From DYEP01 sp040755615 (GTDB lineage: Bacteria > Bacillota > Sulfobacillia > DUSP01 > DYEP01), in contig JBFMAL010000008.1 of NCBI GenBank assembly GCA_040755615.1, positions 1 to 64,000 on the forward strand: a DNA stretch of 64,000 nucleotides. The letters are read 5' to 3'. Shown here one piece after another: positions 43,442 through 50,848 of the stretch. Both the position numbers and the translations under genes were made by a program. Within the stretch, counting starts at the first letter, position 1. Each line of letters opens with the position of its first letter. Under the pieces are notes generated by a model. It was given only the letters and a program-made list of their open reading frames with translations, did no database searches and was not told the DNA's origin.

Positions 43442-44473
43442 TTGGACAGAGACAAAGCGCTTGAAGCAGCCCTTGCTCAGATAGAAAAGCAATTCGGCAA
43501 GGGCTCGGTAATGAAATACGGGCAGGAACCTCAAAAGCTTAACATAGAGGTGATCTCCACAGGCGCCCTCACGCTTGACCTGGCGCTGGGCATTGGCGGA
43601 GTGCCGAGAGGGAGAGTCGTTGAGATCTTCGGCCCGGAGGCATCGGGAAAGACCACGGTCGCGCTGCACGTCATCGCAGAAGCGCAGCGAGCGGGCGGAA
43701 TCGCCGCCTTCATCGATGCGGAGCATGCGCTTGACCCGGCGTATGCAAGGAATTTGGGCGTGGATATCGAAAACCTTCTCATATCTCAGCCTGACACCGG
43801 AGAACAGGCGCTGGAGATCGCGGAAGCGCTGGTCCGGAGCGGTGCTGTGGACGTTATCGTGGTGGATTCTGTAGCAGCACTGGTCCCCCGCGCGGAAATC
43901 GAAGGCGAGATGGGCGATATGCACGTGGGTCTTCAGGCAAGGCTCATGTCGCAGGCGCTGCGAAAGCTCACCGGCGCCATCAGCAAGTCGCGTACCACAG
44001 CGATATTCATTAACCAGATCAGGGAAAAAGTCGGTGTCATGTTCGGCAACCCGGAGGTCACCCCCGGTGGACGTGCACTGAAGTTCTACGCGACGGTACG
44101 AATGGACGTTCGGAAGATCGAAACTTTAAAGCAGGGAGCTGATGTAATAGGAAGCCGTACGAGGGTAAAGGTGGTAAAGAATAAGATGGCACCTCCTTTC
44201 AGGCAGGCCGAGTTCGACATTATATACGGTCAGGGAATTTCAAGAGAGGGGTGCATTCTTGAACTGGGTATTGACCAGGGCCTGATCCAGAGAAGCGGGA
44301 CATGGTATTCGTTCGGGGACGTACGCCTCGGACAGGGCAGGGAAAACGCGCGGGAGTTCTTGCGACAGAACCAGGACATTACGGCGGAAATAGAGTCCCG
44401 TATCAGGCAGGCTCAATCCATGGGCGCGCTTAAGCCGAAGTCAGCGACGGATTCTGCCGTGGAAGACAGTTGA
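43442..44473 (+). CDS. recA: recombinase RecA
   Basis: A 343-residue RecA, the ATP-dependent strand-exchange protein and LexA co-protease. Walker A FGPEASGKTTVALH, the Glu region in AAFIDAEHALDPAYARNLG, VIVVDSVAALVPRAEIEGEMGD and the L2 loop FINQIREKVGVMFGNPE(V)TPGG are intact. TTG at 43442 is placed by AAGGAGGGAGG. recX overlaps its stop. Confidence 0.98.
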   Translation: MDRDKALEAALAQIEKQFGKGSVMKYGQEPQKLNIEVISTGALTLDLALGIGGVPRGRVVEIFGPEASGKTTVALHVIAEAQRAGGIAAFIDAEHALDPAYARNLGVDIENLLISQPDTGEQALEIAEALVRSGAVDVIVVDSVAALVPRAEIEGEMGDMHVGLQARLMSQALRKLTGAISKSRTTAIFINQIREKVGVMFGNPEVTPGGRALKFYATVRMDVRKIETLKQGADVIGSRTRVKVVKNKMAPPFRQAEFDIIYGQGISREGCILELGIDQGLIQRSGTWYSFGDVRLGQGRENAREFLRQNQDITAEIESRIRQAQSMGALKPKSATDSAVEDS

Positions 44474-44934
44474 AGAATAAGGAAACGGGCCCGCTGTCGC
44501 TGGCTCTGGGTTACCTCGCGCGCCGTAGAAGGACTGCCGCGGAAGTCCGCGATTTGCTTCGCAGATCCGGGTTCAAGCAGTCCGAAATCGAAGAGACACT
44601 GTCATATCTCGAGAATATGCGATACGTGGACGACGTGGACTATGCCAGGGCGTTTATCGAGGACAGAGAAACACGTGCGCCCTGCGGCAGGGCCAGGCTG
44701 TACTACCTCCTGGCTGAAAAGGGTATCGATCGCGCCCTCGTGGACCGGGTCCTGTCCGAACTCGAATACGAGGAGCTTGGCGCCGCGTTGCGTGCAGCCC
44801 GGAACCGTCCCGAGTGGCAGTCTGCCTCTGAGAGGCAACGACAGAGGCTATACAGGTTCTTGTTGGGCAGGGGGTTTTCTCACTCAGTCATAATGAAGGT
44901 CATAAATAGCAAAGAAGACGACCAGCAAGATTAA
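44470..44934 (+). CDS. recX: regulatory protein RecX
   Basis: A 154-residue three-helix-repeat protein that modulates RecA filaments. YLARRRRTAAEVRDLLRRSGF, YVDDVDYARAFIEDRE and a C-terminal FLLGRGFSHSVIMKVI are typical of RecX. It begins with TTG at 44470, overlapping the recA stop by four bases (TTGA), so translation is coupled. Confidence 0.9.
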   Translation: MKNKETGPLSLALGYLARRRRTAAEVRDLLRRSGFKQSEIEETLSYLENMRYVDDVDYARAFIEDRETRAPCGRARLYYLLAEKGIDRALVDRVLSELEYEELGAALRAARNRPEWQSASERQRQRLYRFLLGRGFSHSVIMKVINSKEDDQQD

Positions 44935-44946
44935 GTCTATCATCGC

Positions 44947-44975
44947 TTGACACGTTTTTACAGGAAAGTTACAAT
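44947..44975 (+). promoter_or_regulatory. strong sigma-A-type promoter upstream of rny
   Basis: TTGACA (44947-44952), 17 bases, TACAAT (44970-44975), nearly consensus. Transcription would begin near 44982 and give a leader of about 180 bases before rny. Confidence 0.8.
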
Positions 44976-44981
44976 ATTATC

Positions 44982-45150
44982 TGACTTGCTGTTCCGGGAC
45001 TTGGATGGATACTATGCCTTAACAGGTTGCCATAGATCGGGTCTTGAAAGCGTTGATCAAACCGGCTGTGCGTGACCGTTCTGACCAAAAATCAGAACAC
45101 CATTTGTGCATGGTAATGGAGACAGGCCGAGTCCCCCGGCCTTGTTTTAG
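44982..45150 (+). ncRNA. structured leader or small RNA ahead of rny, family unknown
   Basis: Between the promoter at 44947-44975 and a terminator at 45124-45152 lies about 170 nt without a gene but with nested pairing. GTTCTGA (45078-45084) pairs with TCAGAAC (45092-45098). ACTATGC (45011-45017) can pair with GCATGGT (45108-45114), enclosing it. The terminator hairpin follows directly, just before the rny start. It may be an attenuator of rny or a free-standing small RNA. No known riboswitch or 6S RNA consensus was recognised. Confidence 0.45.
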
Positions 45151-45152
45151 TT
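45124..45152 (+). terminator. intrinsic terminator/attenuator just before rny
   Basis: AGGCCG (45124-45129) pairs with CGGCCT (45137-45142), then TGTTTTAGTTTT. It ends only a dozen bases before the rny ATG. Confidence 0.6.
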
Positions 45153-45163
45153 TTGGGAAACAC

Positions 45164-46723
45164 ATGAGCGGGGAGGTGAGCCATATTACCGTTACACAGG
45201 TTTTCGTACTGGTTTTGGCAAGCGCTGCCGCGGTCGCCGTGGGATACATGGTCCGCAAGTATATAGCAGAAGCGAAGATTGCTTCGGCCGAAGAAGCAGC
45301 TAAGAAGATCATAGAAGATGCGCGGAAAGAGGCTGAGGCAAAGAAACGCGAGGCCCTTGTTGAAGCCAAGGAAGAAGTACACAGACTGCGCAATGACTTA
45401 GAAAGAGAGAGCAGAGAGCGCCGCAACGAACTGCAGCGGATAGAGCGTCGACTCATCCAGAAGGAAGAAGTGCTCGACAGGAAGACTGAATCCCTTGAGA
45501 AAAAGGAGGAGTACCTCCAGCGGCAGGAGCGAACCCTTGAGCGCTACAGGGAGGAGATCGAAGCACTCAGAGCAAGGCAACTTCAGGAATTGGAGCGCGT
45601 GTCGGGGCTCACGTCTGAGGAAGCCAAGAAGATCCTCTTAAGCCAGGTAGAAGAGGAAATCAAGCATGAGGCCGCAATGCTTATCCGCGAGGTTGAGCAA
45701 AACGCAAGAGACCAGGCGGAGAAGAAAGCGCGCGAGATCATATCCCTGGCTATCCAAAAGTGTGCTGCGGATCATGTTACAGAGACTACTGTTTCTGTTG
45801 TGGAGCTGCCCAACGATGAGATGAAGGGAAGGATCATCGGCCGGGAGGGCAGGAACATCCGGACTCTTGAGACCCTAACAGGGATCGACTTGATCATCGA
45901 CGATACGCCCGAGGCGGTGATCCTGTCCGGCTTCGATCCTATAAGGAGAGAAGTCGCAAGGCTGGCGCTGGAGCGTCTCGTTGCTGACGGGAGAATCCAC
46001 CCGGCACGCATTGAAGAGATGGTAGAAAAGGCCCAGAAGGACGTGGAAAATATCATCCGCGAAGAAGGAGAGCAGGCGTCTTTCGAGACGGGCGTACACG
46101 GTCTCCACCCTGAACTCATCAAGATGCTGGGCCGGCTCAGATTCAGGACCAGTTACGGTCAGAACGTGCTTAAACATTCTATCGAGGTGGCGCATCTTGC
46201 GGGTGCCATGGCTGCAGAGCTGGGAGTGGACGTGGCAGTGGCAAAGCGCGGCGGGCTACTGCACGACATCGGTAAAGCAGTTGATCATGAGGTAGAGGGG
46301 CCCCACGTGGCTATCGGTATCAACCTACTCAAGAAGTACCGCGAAAGCCAGGAAGTCGTGTGGGCCATGGAAGCGCACCACGGGGACGTGGAGCCCAAGT
46401 CCGTTGAGGCCGTGCTAGTAGCGGCCGCTGACGCCGTGTCAGCGGCGCGCCCCGGGGCTCGGCGCGAGACCCTCGAAGCCTATATCAAGAGGCTAGAAAA
46501 GCTTGAAGAAATAGCAGATTCCTTCGACGGTGTGGAGAAAGCGTATGCGATACAGGCAGGGCGCGAGATCCGCATCATGGTGAAACCGGAGAAGATCGAT
46601 GACCTTGCGGCAATTCGCCTGGCACGCGAGATCGTGAGGAAGATCGAGGAAGAACTCGAATATCCCGGACAGATAAAGGTAACGGTCATACGCGAGACGC
46701 GGGCAGTTGAGTATGCCAAGTAA
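45164..46723 (+). CDS. rny: ribonuclease Y
   Basis: A 519-residue membrane-anchored endoribonuclease that starts bulk mRNA decay. An N-terminal membrane segment (VFVLVLASAAAVAVGYMV) leads into a long charged coiled coil (about 30-200). The KH domain holds GRIIGREGRNIRTLE, and the HD domain holds HSIEVAHLAG and GLLHDIGKAVDHE. Start: ATG at 45164 has little ribosome-binding site, GTG at 45176 lies within GGGGAGGTGA. That strong site points to the region near 45185, where the in-frame codon is ATT. The length with 45164 equals that of the Bacillus protein. The start and the upstream terminator together suggest regulated expression. Confidence 0.95.
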   Translation: MSGEVSHITVTQVFVLVLASAAAVAVGYMVRKYIAEAKIASAEEAAKKIIEDARKEAEAKKREALVEAKEEVHRLRNDLERESRERRNELQRIERRLIQKEEVLDRKTESLEKKEEYLQRQERTLERYREEIEALRARQLQELERVSGLTSEEAKKILLSQVEEEIKHEAAMLIREVEQNARDQAEKKAREIISLAIQKCAADHVTETTVSVVELPNDEMKGRIIGREGRNIRTLETLTGIDLIIDDTPEAVILSGFDPIRREVARLALERLVADGRIHPARIEEMVEKAQKDVENIIREEGEQASFETGVHGLHPELIKMLGRLRFRTSYGQNVLKHSIEVAHLAGAMAAELGVDVAVAKRGGLLHDIGKAVDHEVEGPHVAIGINLLKKYRESQEVVWAMEAHHGDVEPKSVEAVLVAAADAVSAARPGARRETLEAYIKRLEKLEEIADSFDGVEKAYAIQAGREIRIMVKPEKIDDLAAIRLAREIVRKIEEELEYPGQIKVTVIRETRAVEYAK

Positions 46724-46731
46724 TACGTCAG

Positions 46732-46755
46732 GGGCCGCTGGATGCGGCCCTTCTT
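46732..46755 (+). terminator. hairpin after rny, possible terminator
   Basis: GGGCCGC (46732-46738) pairs with GCGGCCC (46744-46750), five-base loop, followed by TTCTT. The T-run is short, so termination may be partial. Confidence 0.5.
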
Positions 46756-46818
46756 CGCTCATGGCATTGCCGGGAGGAAATGCTCTGGGGCAGGGCAGCC
46801 AAAGGGAGGGCGAGCAAA

Positions 46819-47334
46819 GTGAAAAGTCATGCTCAGCAAGCAAATTCGAGAGGTGCAGAACTCTTGGTTTCCATCCTTGTGCGCTATCCGGAACTAGGTA
46901 CACTGACCATCGACCCGGAGACAGCCTCGCTCCGGCTGACGGTCCTTGTTGCACGGGCGCTCAGCGAAAGCGAGCAGCGCGAGCTTTCTGCACGCATCAT
47001 TGAGTCGCTCGACGCTTTGTTCACTCTCACCCAGGTGACTCCGCTGAAAAAGGAAGTATTGGTTGTGGCCGAGAGGTCTGTCACTGCCATTTCTGTAACA
47101 CGGGACATCACGTCCATCTCGAGGGAAGAGATCGCCCTCATCGTCGGGCTTTTGCGAGAGCTGTTTCCGAACCATCTGCTTGTTGACAGAACTCAGGAGA
47201 CGCTCGTTGACGAGGAGCTTGAGCTCCAGGAAGACTACATCGAGGAGATGCTGGAGAACTTAAGAGCGGAGTCGGTCCCGACCAACCTCTACGCCTTCAG
47301 AGAGGGTGGTCGCGTGCTGGTCTTCAACAAATAG
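46819..47334 (+). CDS. hypothetical protein between rny and ymdB
   Basis: A 171-residue protein I do not recognise. It has a basic N-terminal tail, then alternating beta/alpha segments (ELLVSILVRYPELGTLTID, SLRLTVLVARALSESE, KKEVLVVAERSVTAISVTR). A strongly acidic helical region (DEELELQEDYIEEMLENL) and a final strand GGRVLVFNK follow. No membrane segment or catalytic motif is seen. GTG at 46819 is set by GGGAGGG at 46804-46810. Its place between two RNA- and signalling-related genes is its main clue. Confidence 0.6.
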   Translation: MKSHAQQANSRGAELLVSILVRYPELGTLTIDPETASLRLTVLVARALSESEQRELSARIIESLDALFTLTQVTPLKKEVLVVAERSVTAISVTRDITSISREEIALIVGLLRELFPNHLLVDRTQETLVDEELELQEDYIEEMLENLRAESVPTNLYAFREGGRVLVFNK

Positions 47335-47364
47335 ATCCCGCTCTTTCAGTAAAGGATGGTGCGT

Positions 47365-48159
47365 GTGAGAGTTCTGGCGCTGGGTGACATCGTGGGCAGG
47401 CCCGGGCGGACCATGGTTTCGGATCACATAGGGGATCTCCTATCTCAGTATAGGCCCGACTTCGTGCTCGCCAACGGTGAGAACGCCGCCTCCGGCATGG
47501 GGATTACAAGGGACACTGCAGATGAGTTGTTCTCCTGCGGCATCGACGTACTCACTATGGGAAACCACGTTTGGGACAAGAAAGAGGTATTCGACTTCAT
47601 CGATGATGAGCCGAGAATTCTGCGCCCACTCAACTACCCGGAAGGCGCGCCCGGCAGGGGTTTTGGCGTTTTCAAGGCCGCAGGCAGTCTCCAGGTCGGC
47701 GTCATCTCCCTGGCAGGGCGCGTCTTCTCCCCGGCTCATCTTGACTGCCCGTTTCGCCTGGCGGATAAGGCCGTCGCTGTATTGTCCCAGGACACCCCAA
47801 TCATCATCCTTGATTTCCACGCGGAAGCTACATCCGAGAAGATCGCAATGGCGTGGTACCTGGATGGTCGAGTCTCAGCGGTGCTGGGTACGCATACGCA
47901 TGTCCAGACTGCTGACGAACAGGTACTACCATCCGGCACCGGGTACATAACGGATCTTGGCATGACCGGCCCCTCCCACTCTGTGATCGGAGTAAAAACA
48001 GACCTCGTGCTCCGGCATTTTCTCACACAGCTGCCCACTCGGTTCGAAGTGGCAAAAGGTCCCCGGATCCTCTGCGGTGTTGTTGTTGATATTGACGAAA
48101 TGACTGGCAAATGCCGCCACCTTTCCCGAATCTTTCTATCAGATAATGCTGTTTGCTAA
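47365..48159 (+). CDS. YmdB-family metallophosphoesterase (TIGR00282)
   Basis: A 264-residue dimetal phosphodiesterase of the YmdB type, which hydrolyses cyclic nucleotides in Bacillus and affects biofilm and RNA processing. ALGDIVGRPGRTM, ANGENAASGMGITRD, MGNHVWDKKEVFDFI, IILDFHAEATSEK and GTHTHVQTADE are conserved signatures. The frame opens at ATG 47356, but GTG at 47365 gives the usual start and suits AAAGG at 47351-47355. rny and ymdB are also neighbours in Bacillus. Confidence 0.93.
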   Translation: MRVLALGDIVGRPGRTMVSDHIGDLLSQYRPDFVLANGENAASGMGITRDTADELFSCGIDVLTMGNHVWDKKEVFDFIDDEPRILRPLNYPEGAPGRGFGVFKAAGSLQVGVISLAGRVFSPAHLDCPFRLADKAVAVLSQDTPIIILDFHAEATSEKIAMAWYLDGRVSAVLGTHTHVQTADEQVLPSGTGYITDLGMTGPSHSVIGVKTDLVLRHFLTQLPTRFEVAKGPRILCGVVVDIDEMTGKCRHLSRIFLSDNAVC

Positions 48160-48255
48160 AATTAACTTGCCAAATTACACCACGAAAGATACAATAATAT
48201 CACAGGTTTCGCTCAATCACCCGCACATCCTATACACTTTGAGGGGGTAGTTGAC

Positions 48256-48516
48256 ATGGACGTTCTCAAGGTTTCATCAAAGTCCAATCCGAATTCGGTC
48301 GCGGGGGCGTTGGCAGGAGCGATAAGGGAGAGGGGAAGCGCGGAAATTCAGGCAATCGGAGCGGGAGCTGTAAACCAGGCGGTCAAGGCGGTGGCCATCG
48401 CAAGGGGCTTTGTAGCTCCTGCAGGAATTGATCTGATCTGCATCCCCGCTTTCACCGACATTGAAATCAACGGCGAGGAGCGCACTGCCATAAAGTTTAT
48501 AGTCGAACCAAAATAG
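48256..48516 (+). CDS. spoVS: stage V sporulation protein S
   Basis: An 86-residue Alba-like protein needed for late sporulation. LKVSSKSNPNSVAGALAGAIRE, IQAIGAGAVNQAVKAVAIARG and DLICIPAFTDIEINGEERT are almost invariant in the family. ATG at 48256 follows GAGGGGGT. It supports a spore-forming organism. Confidence 0.97.
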   Translation: MDVLKVSSKSNPNSVAGALAGAIRERGSAEIQAIGAGAVNQAVKAVAIARGFVAPAGIDLICIPAFTDIEINGEERTAIKFIVEPK

Positions 48517-48526
48517 CCTTATTGGA

Positions 48527-48560
48527 AACCTGTCCTCCCCCATGAGGGCGGGTTCTTCAT
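48527..48560 (+). terminator. intrinsic terminator after spoVS
   Basis: AACCTGTCCTC (48527-48537) pairs with GAGGGCGGGTT (48544-48554), eleven pairs with two G-U, followed by CTTCATC. The T-run is weak. Confidence 0.55.
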
Positions 48561-48590
48561 CTATTTCCGGGTAGAATAAGGATTGATACA

Positions 48591-49436
48591 GTGCTGGCAG
48601 ACCTACATATCCACACCCGAGCTTCAGACGGTACACTCTCTCCGGCGGAGGTCGTCAGGACGGCTGCGTCTCGCGGGCTCCAGGCCATCGCCATCGCTGA
48701 CCACGACACGATTGCAGGCATCGAAGAGGCCATGGCCGAATCCCTTCGCCGGAACGTGCTGGTGATTCCCGCAGTAGAGATCAGCACCACAATGGAAGAC
48801 GAGGACGTCCACATCCTCGGTTACTACGTACCCACCGGTCCGTCTCCCCTTGAGCAGTTTCTCCAGCGCATGCGAGCCGAACGGCAGGTTCGTATGCGCA
48901 GGATGATCGAGCGCCTCAGGTCCCTGGGCATCTTCGTCTCGGAGCACGCCCTCATAAGACACTTGGCGGATGGATCCTTAGGCAGGCCGCACCTTGCCAG
49001 AGTTTTAGTGGCACACGGAGTGGTCGCATCAGAAAAGGAGGCGTTCGACCGATATCTGAAAGAGGGCAGACCCGCCTATGTCCCGAGGGCGAAGGTCACG
49101 CCGCTCCAAGCGGTGAAGGTATTGCGCGCATCAGGCGCAGTTCCGGTTCTTGCGCATCCAAGCACGGGCAGCGCCAGGTTACTCTCCTGGCTCTCCGCCA
49201 ATGGCCTTCTGGGGGTAGAGGTCAACCACCCGGAGCTCACTAGCTCAGAGTCCGCCAGGTACCTGAGTGAGGCGCGGTGCCTGAACCTGGTGGCGACCGG
49301 CGGCTCAGACTGCCACGATGATGCTACCCCTGGGAGGAGGATAGGGGAAGTGCTGGCACCGCGGGATGCGGTGACGAAGCTTGAGGCATTCCACATGCAC
49401 GTGAGATCACATATCGGAGGGGACAGCGCGATATAA
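48591..49436 (+). CDS. PHP-domain metal-dependent phosphoesterase (RNase AM/YciV-like)
   Basis: A 281-residue PHP protein: DLHIHTRASDGTLSP, AIADHDTIAG, IPAVEISTT, HILGYY, RPHLARVLV, LAHPS and GGSDCHDD provide the His/Asp/Glu metal ligands. Related enzymes remove 5' ends of RNA or phosphate from 3',5'-bisnucleotides. GTG at 48591 is the start. It is followed by a coiled-coil gene after 47 bases. Confidence 0.88.
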   Translation: MLADLHIHTRASDGTLSPAEVVRTAASRGLQAIAIADHDTIAGIEEAMAESLRRNVLVIPAVEISTTMEDEDVHILGYYVPTGPSPLEQFLQRMRAERQVRMRRMIERLRSLGIFVSEHALIRHLADGSLGRPHLARVLVAHGVVASEKEAFDRYLKEGRPAYVPRAKVTPLQAVKVLRASGAVPVLAHPSTGSARLLSWLSANGLLGVEVNHPELTSSESARYLSEARCLNLVATGGSDCHDDATPGRRIGEVLAPRDAVTKLEAFHMHVRSHIGGDSAI

Positions 49437-49483
49437 TAATCAAGGAACCGACCGCGGAAGCTTCGAAAGGAGTATGACTCACG

Positions 49484-49729
49484 GTGCAGTATGACATTCC
49501 GTGTCTGGAAAAGAAAATCAAGTCTCTCGAGGATACGGTGAGATGCCTGAGGCTGAGCAGGCGCGTGCTGCTAAACCTCCTTGCAGCCAGAGAAAGGGAA
49601 CGCGCCGCTTTAATCGCGGAGCTTCAGAGGAGAAACCTGGAGCTCAAGAAAGAGAACCTCCGATACGCCAGACGGATGGTAGAGCAGAACACCCGCATTT
49701 GCAAGCTGACAGAAAATCAAAACGGTTAA
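49484..49729 (+). CDS. small coiled-coil protein
   Basis: An 81-residue, almost wholly helical protein with heptad-like leucines (LEKKIKSLEDTVRCLRLSRR and RRNLELKKENLRYARR) and three cysteines. I know no family. GTG at 49484 follows GAAAGGAGTATG. Low-complexity composition weakens the call, but the ribosome-binding site and tight spacing after the PHP gene support it. Confidence 0.55.
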   Translation: MQYDIPCLEKKIKSLEDTVRCLRLSRRVLLNLLAARERERAALIAELQRRNLELKKENLRYARRMVEQNTRICKLTENQNG

Positions 49730-49763
49730 AAAAGAGGGGAGACCGGCTGACCAGTCTCCCCTC
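49728..49763 (-). terminator. intrinsic terminator of the minus-strand acyl-CoA synthetase operon
   Basis: On the minus strand, GAGGGGAGAC (49763-49754) pairs perfectly with GTCTCCCCTC (49743-49734) and is followed by six T. It also lies just beyond the end of the coiled-coil gene on the plus strand. Confidence 0.8.
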
Positions 49764-49787
49764 ACGCATTGTGCGTCGTGCGTCGCC

Positions 49788-50837
49788 CTATTCCAAGGCC
49801 CTCAGGATATCTCTCCACGCACAGTGCCTCTCGATGTTCTCCTTCGCCAGCTGGATCCCGTGCGCATCCTCAGGCTTAATCTTGCGGGATACCTGGTGCA
49901 GCCGCTCTATGGTCGTATAGGTGTCGTAATGCACCAGGATGACCGGGACCTGCTTTTCGGAGGCGCGAGAGAGCACCTTGACGTCCGGGTACAGCCCGCC
50001 GGTGAGGATGAGCACCGAGGTGCTAGTCTCAAGCGCTGCGAGCAGCAAGTCTGATCGGTCGCCCCCGGTGATAATGGCCTTGTTGGGTGCCCTGCGCAGG
50101 TACTGCATGGCGCTCTCGAGCGTCATTGCGCCTACGAGGAGTTCCTCTACCAGGAGATCCAGGTTGTCTGCTGCGGTTAGGAGCTCACCTCCGAGTACCT
50201 CATAGTACTCCCTTACTGTGGGAGCGGCGATCTCGAGCCTTTTTGGAATCACCCCGTACACAGGAAATCCCTTTGATTCAAGAAGCGGTTTGTAGATGCC
50301 TCTCACCTTGTCAAGGAGCGCTCTCGGCACGTTGTTGAACACGGTGCCCAGCACCCTTACGCCCCGATAACTCATGTATTGGGAAAAGAGGATCGCCCTG
50401 TCCAAGCTAAAGTCGTTATCAGGGTGATTAACCACCAGCGTACTTGCGCCGATGGCGACAGCTATTGAAGACGCGTCCAGATCGATGCTCGCCATCACGT
50501 GGGGAAAGTGCGTGCCCTCCACGATCACGACGTCGCGGTCTGCGGCTATCTGGCGATATGCGTCTACGATTCGTGCAAGGTTGTCTTCTGTGCGCTCATA
50601 CCTTGTGAGGTACTGGGGTCCTGTATAAAAGAGCACGGATTTCATCGCCGATTCCTGCTTTAGGACGTGGGTCATGAGTCTGACGTCATCATCTTCGCGA
50701 TGTTCCGTGGAAGCGAGAGCTCCGATTGGTTTGAAATACCCTACCTTCAGGCCCGCCTCCTGGAACTTCAGGGCAAGCCCGACGCAGACCGCGGTCTTTC
50801 CGCTGCCAAATCTGCCTGAAACCAGAATGCTTTTCAT
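49788..50837 (-). CDS. P-loop (BioD-like) + DRTGG-domain protein
   Basis: A 349-residue protein. Residues 1-200 are a dethiobiotin-synthetase/CobB-like P-loop domain (SGRFGSGKTAVCVGLALKF, VIVEGTHFPH, GTVFNNVP). Residues 210-330 are a DRTGG domain (KAIITGGDRSDLLLAALETS with GGDRSD replacing DRTGG). This pairing occurs in the N-terminus of long phosphotransacetylases, but the catalytic Pta domain is absent. ATG at 50837 follows GAGGTG at 50845-50850. It is immediately downstream of an ADP-forming acyl-CoA synthetase, 11 bases apart, so a role in sensing nucleotides or regulating acetyl metabolism is a reasonable inference. Confidence 0.75.
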   Translation of the reverse strand: MKSILVSGRFGSGKTAVCVGLALKFQEAGLKVGYFKPIGALASTEHREDDDVRLMTHVLKQESAMKSVLFYTGPQYLTRYERTEDNLARIVDAYRQIAADRDVVIVEGTHFPHVMASIDLDASSIAVAIGASTLVVNHPDNDFSLDRAILFSQYMSYRGVRVLGTVFNNVPRALLDKVRGIYKPLLESKGFPVYGVIPKRLEIAAPTVREYYEVLGGELLTAADNLDLLVEELLVGAMTLESAMQYLRRAPNKAIITGGDRSDLLLAALETSTSVLILTGGLYPDVKVLSRASEKQVPVILVHYDTYTTIERLHQVSRKIKPEDAHGIQLAKENIERHCAWRDILRALE

Positions 50838-50848
50838 CCTCCAACACC

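Noticed and set aside
44982..45150. 6S RNA at the leader before rny
   Set aside because: Size is roughly right, but I could not find the closing stem with a large central bubble expected of 6S RNA.
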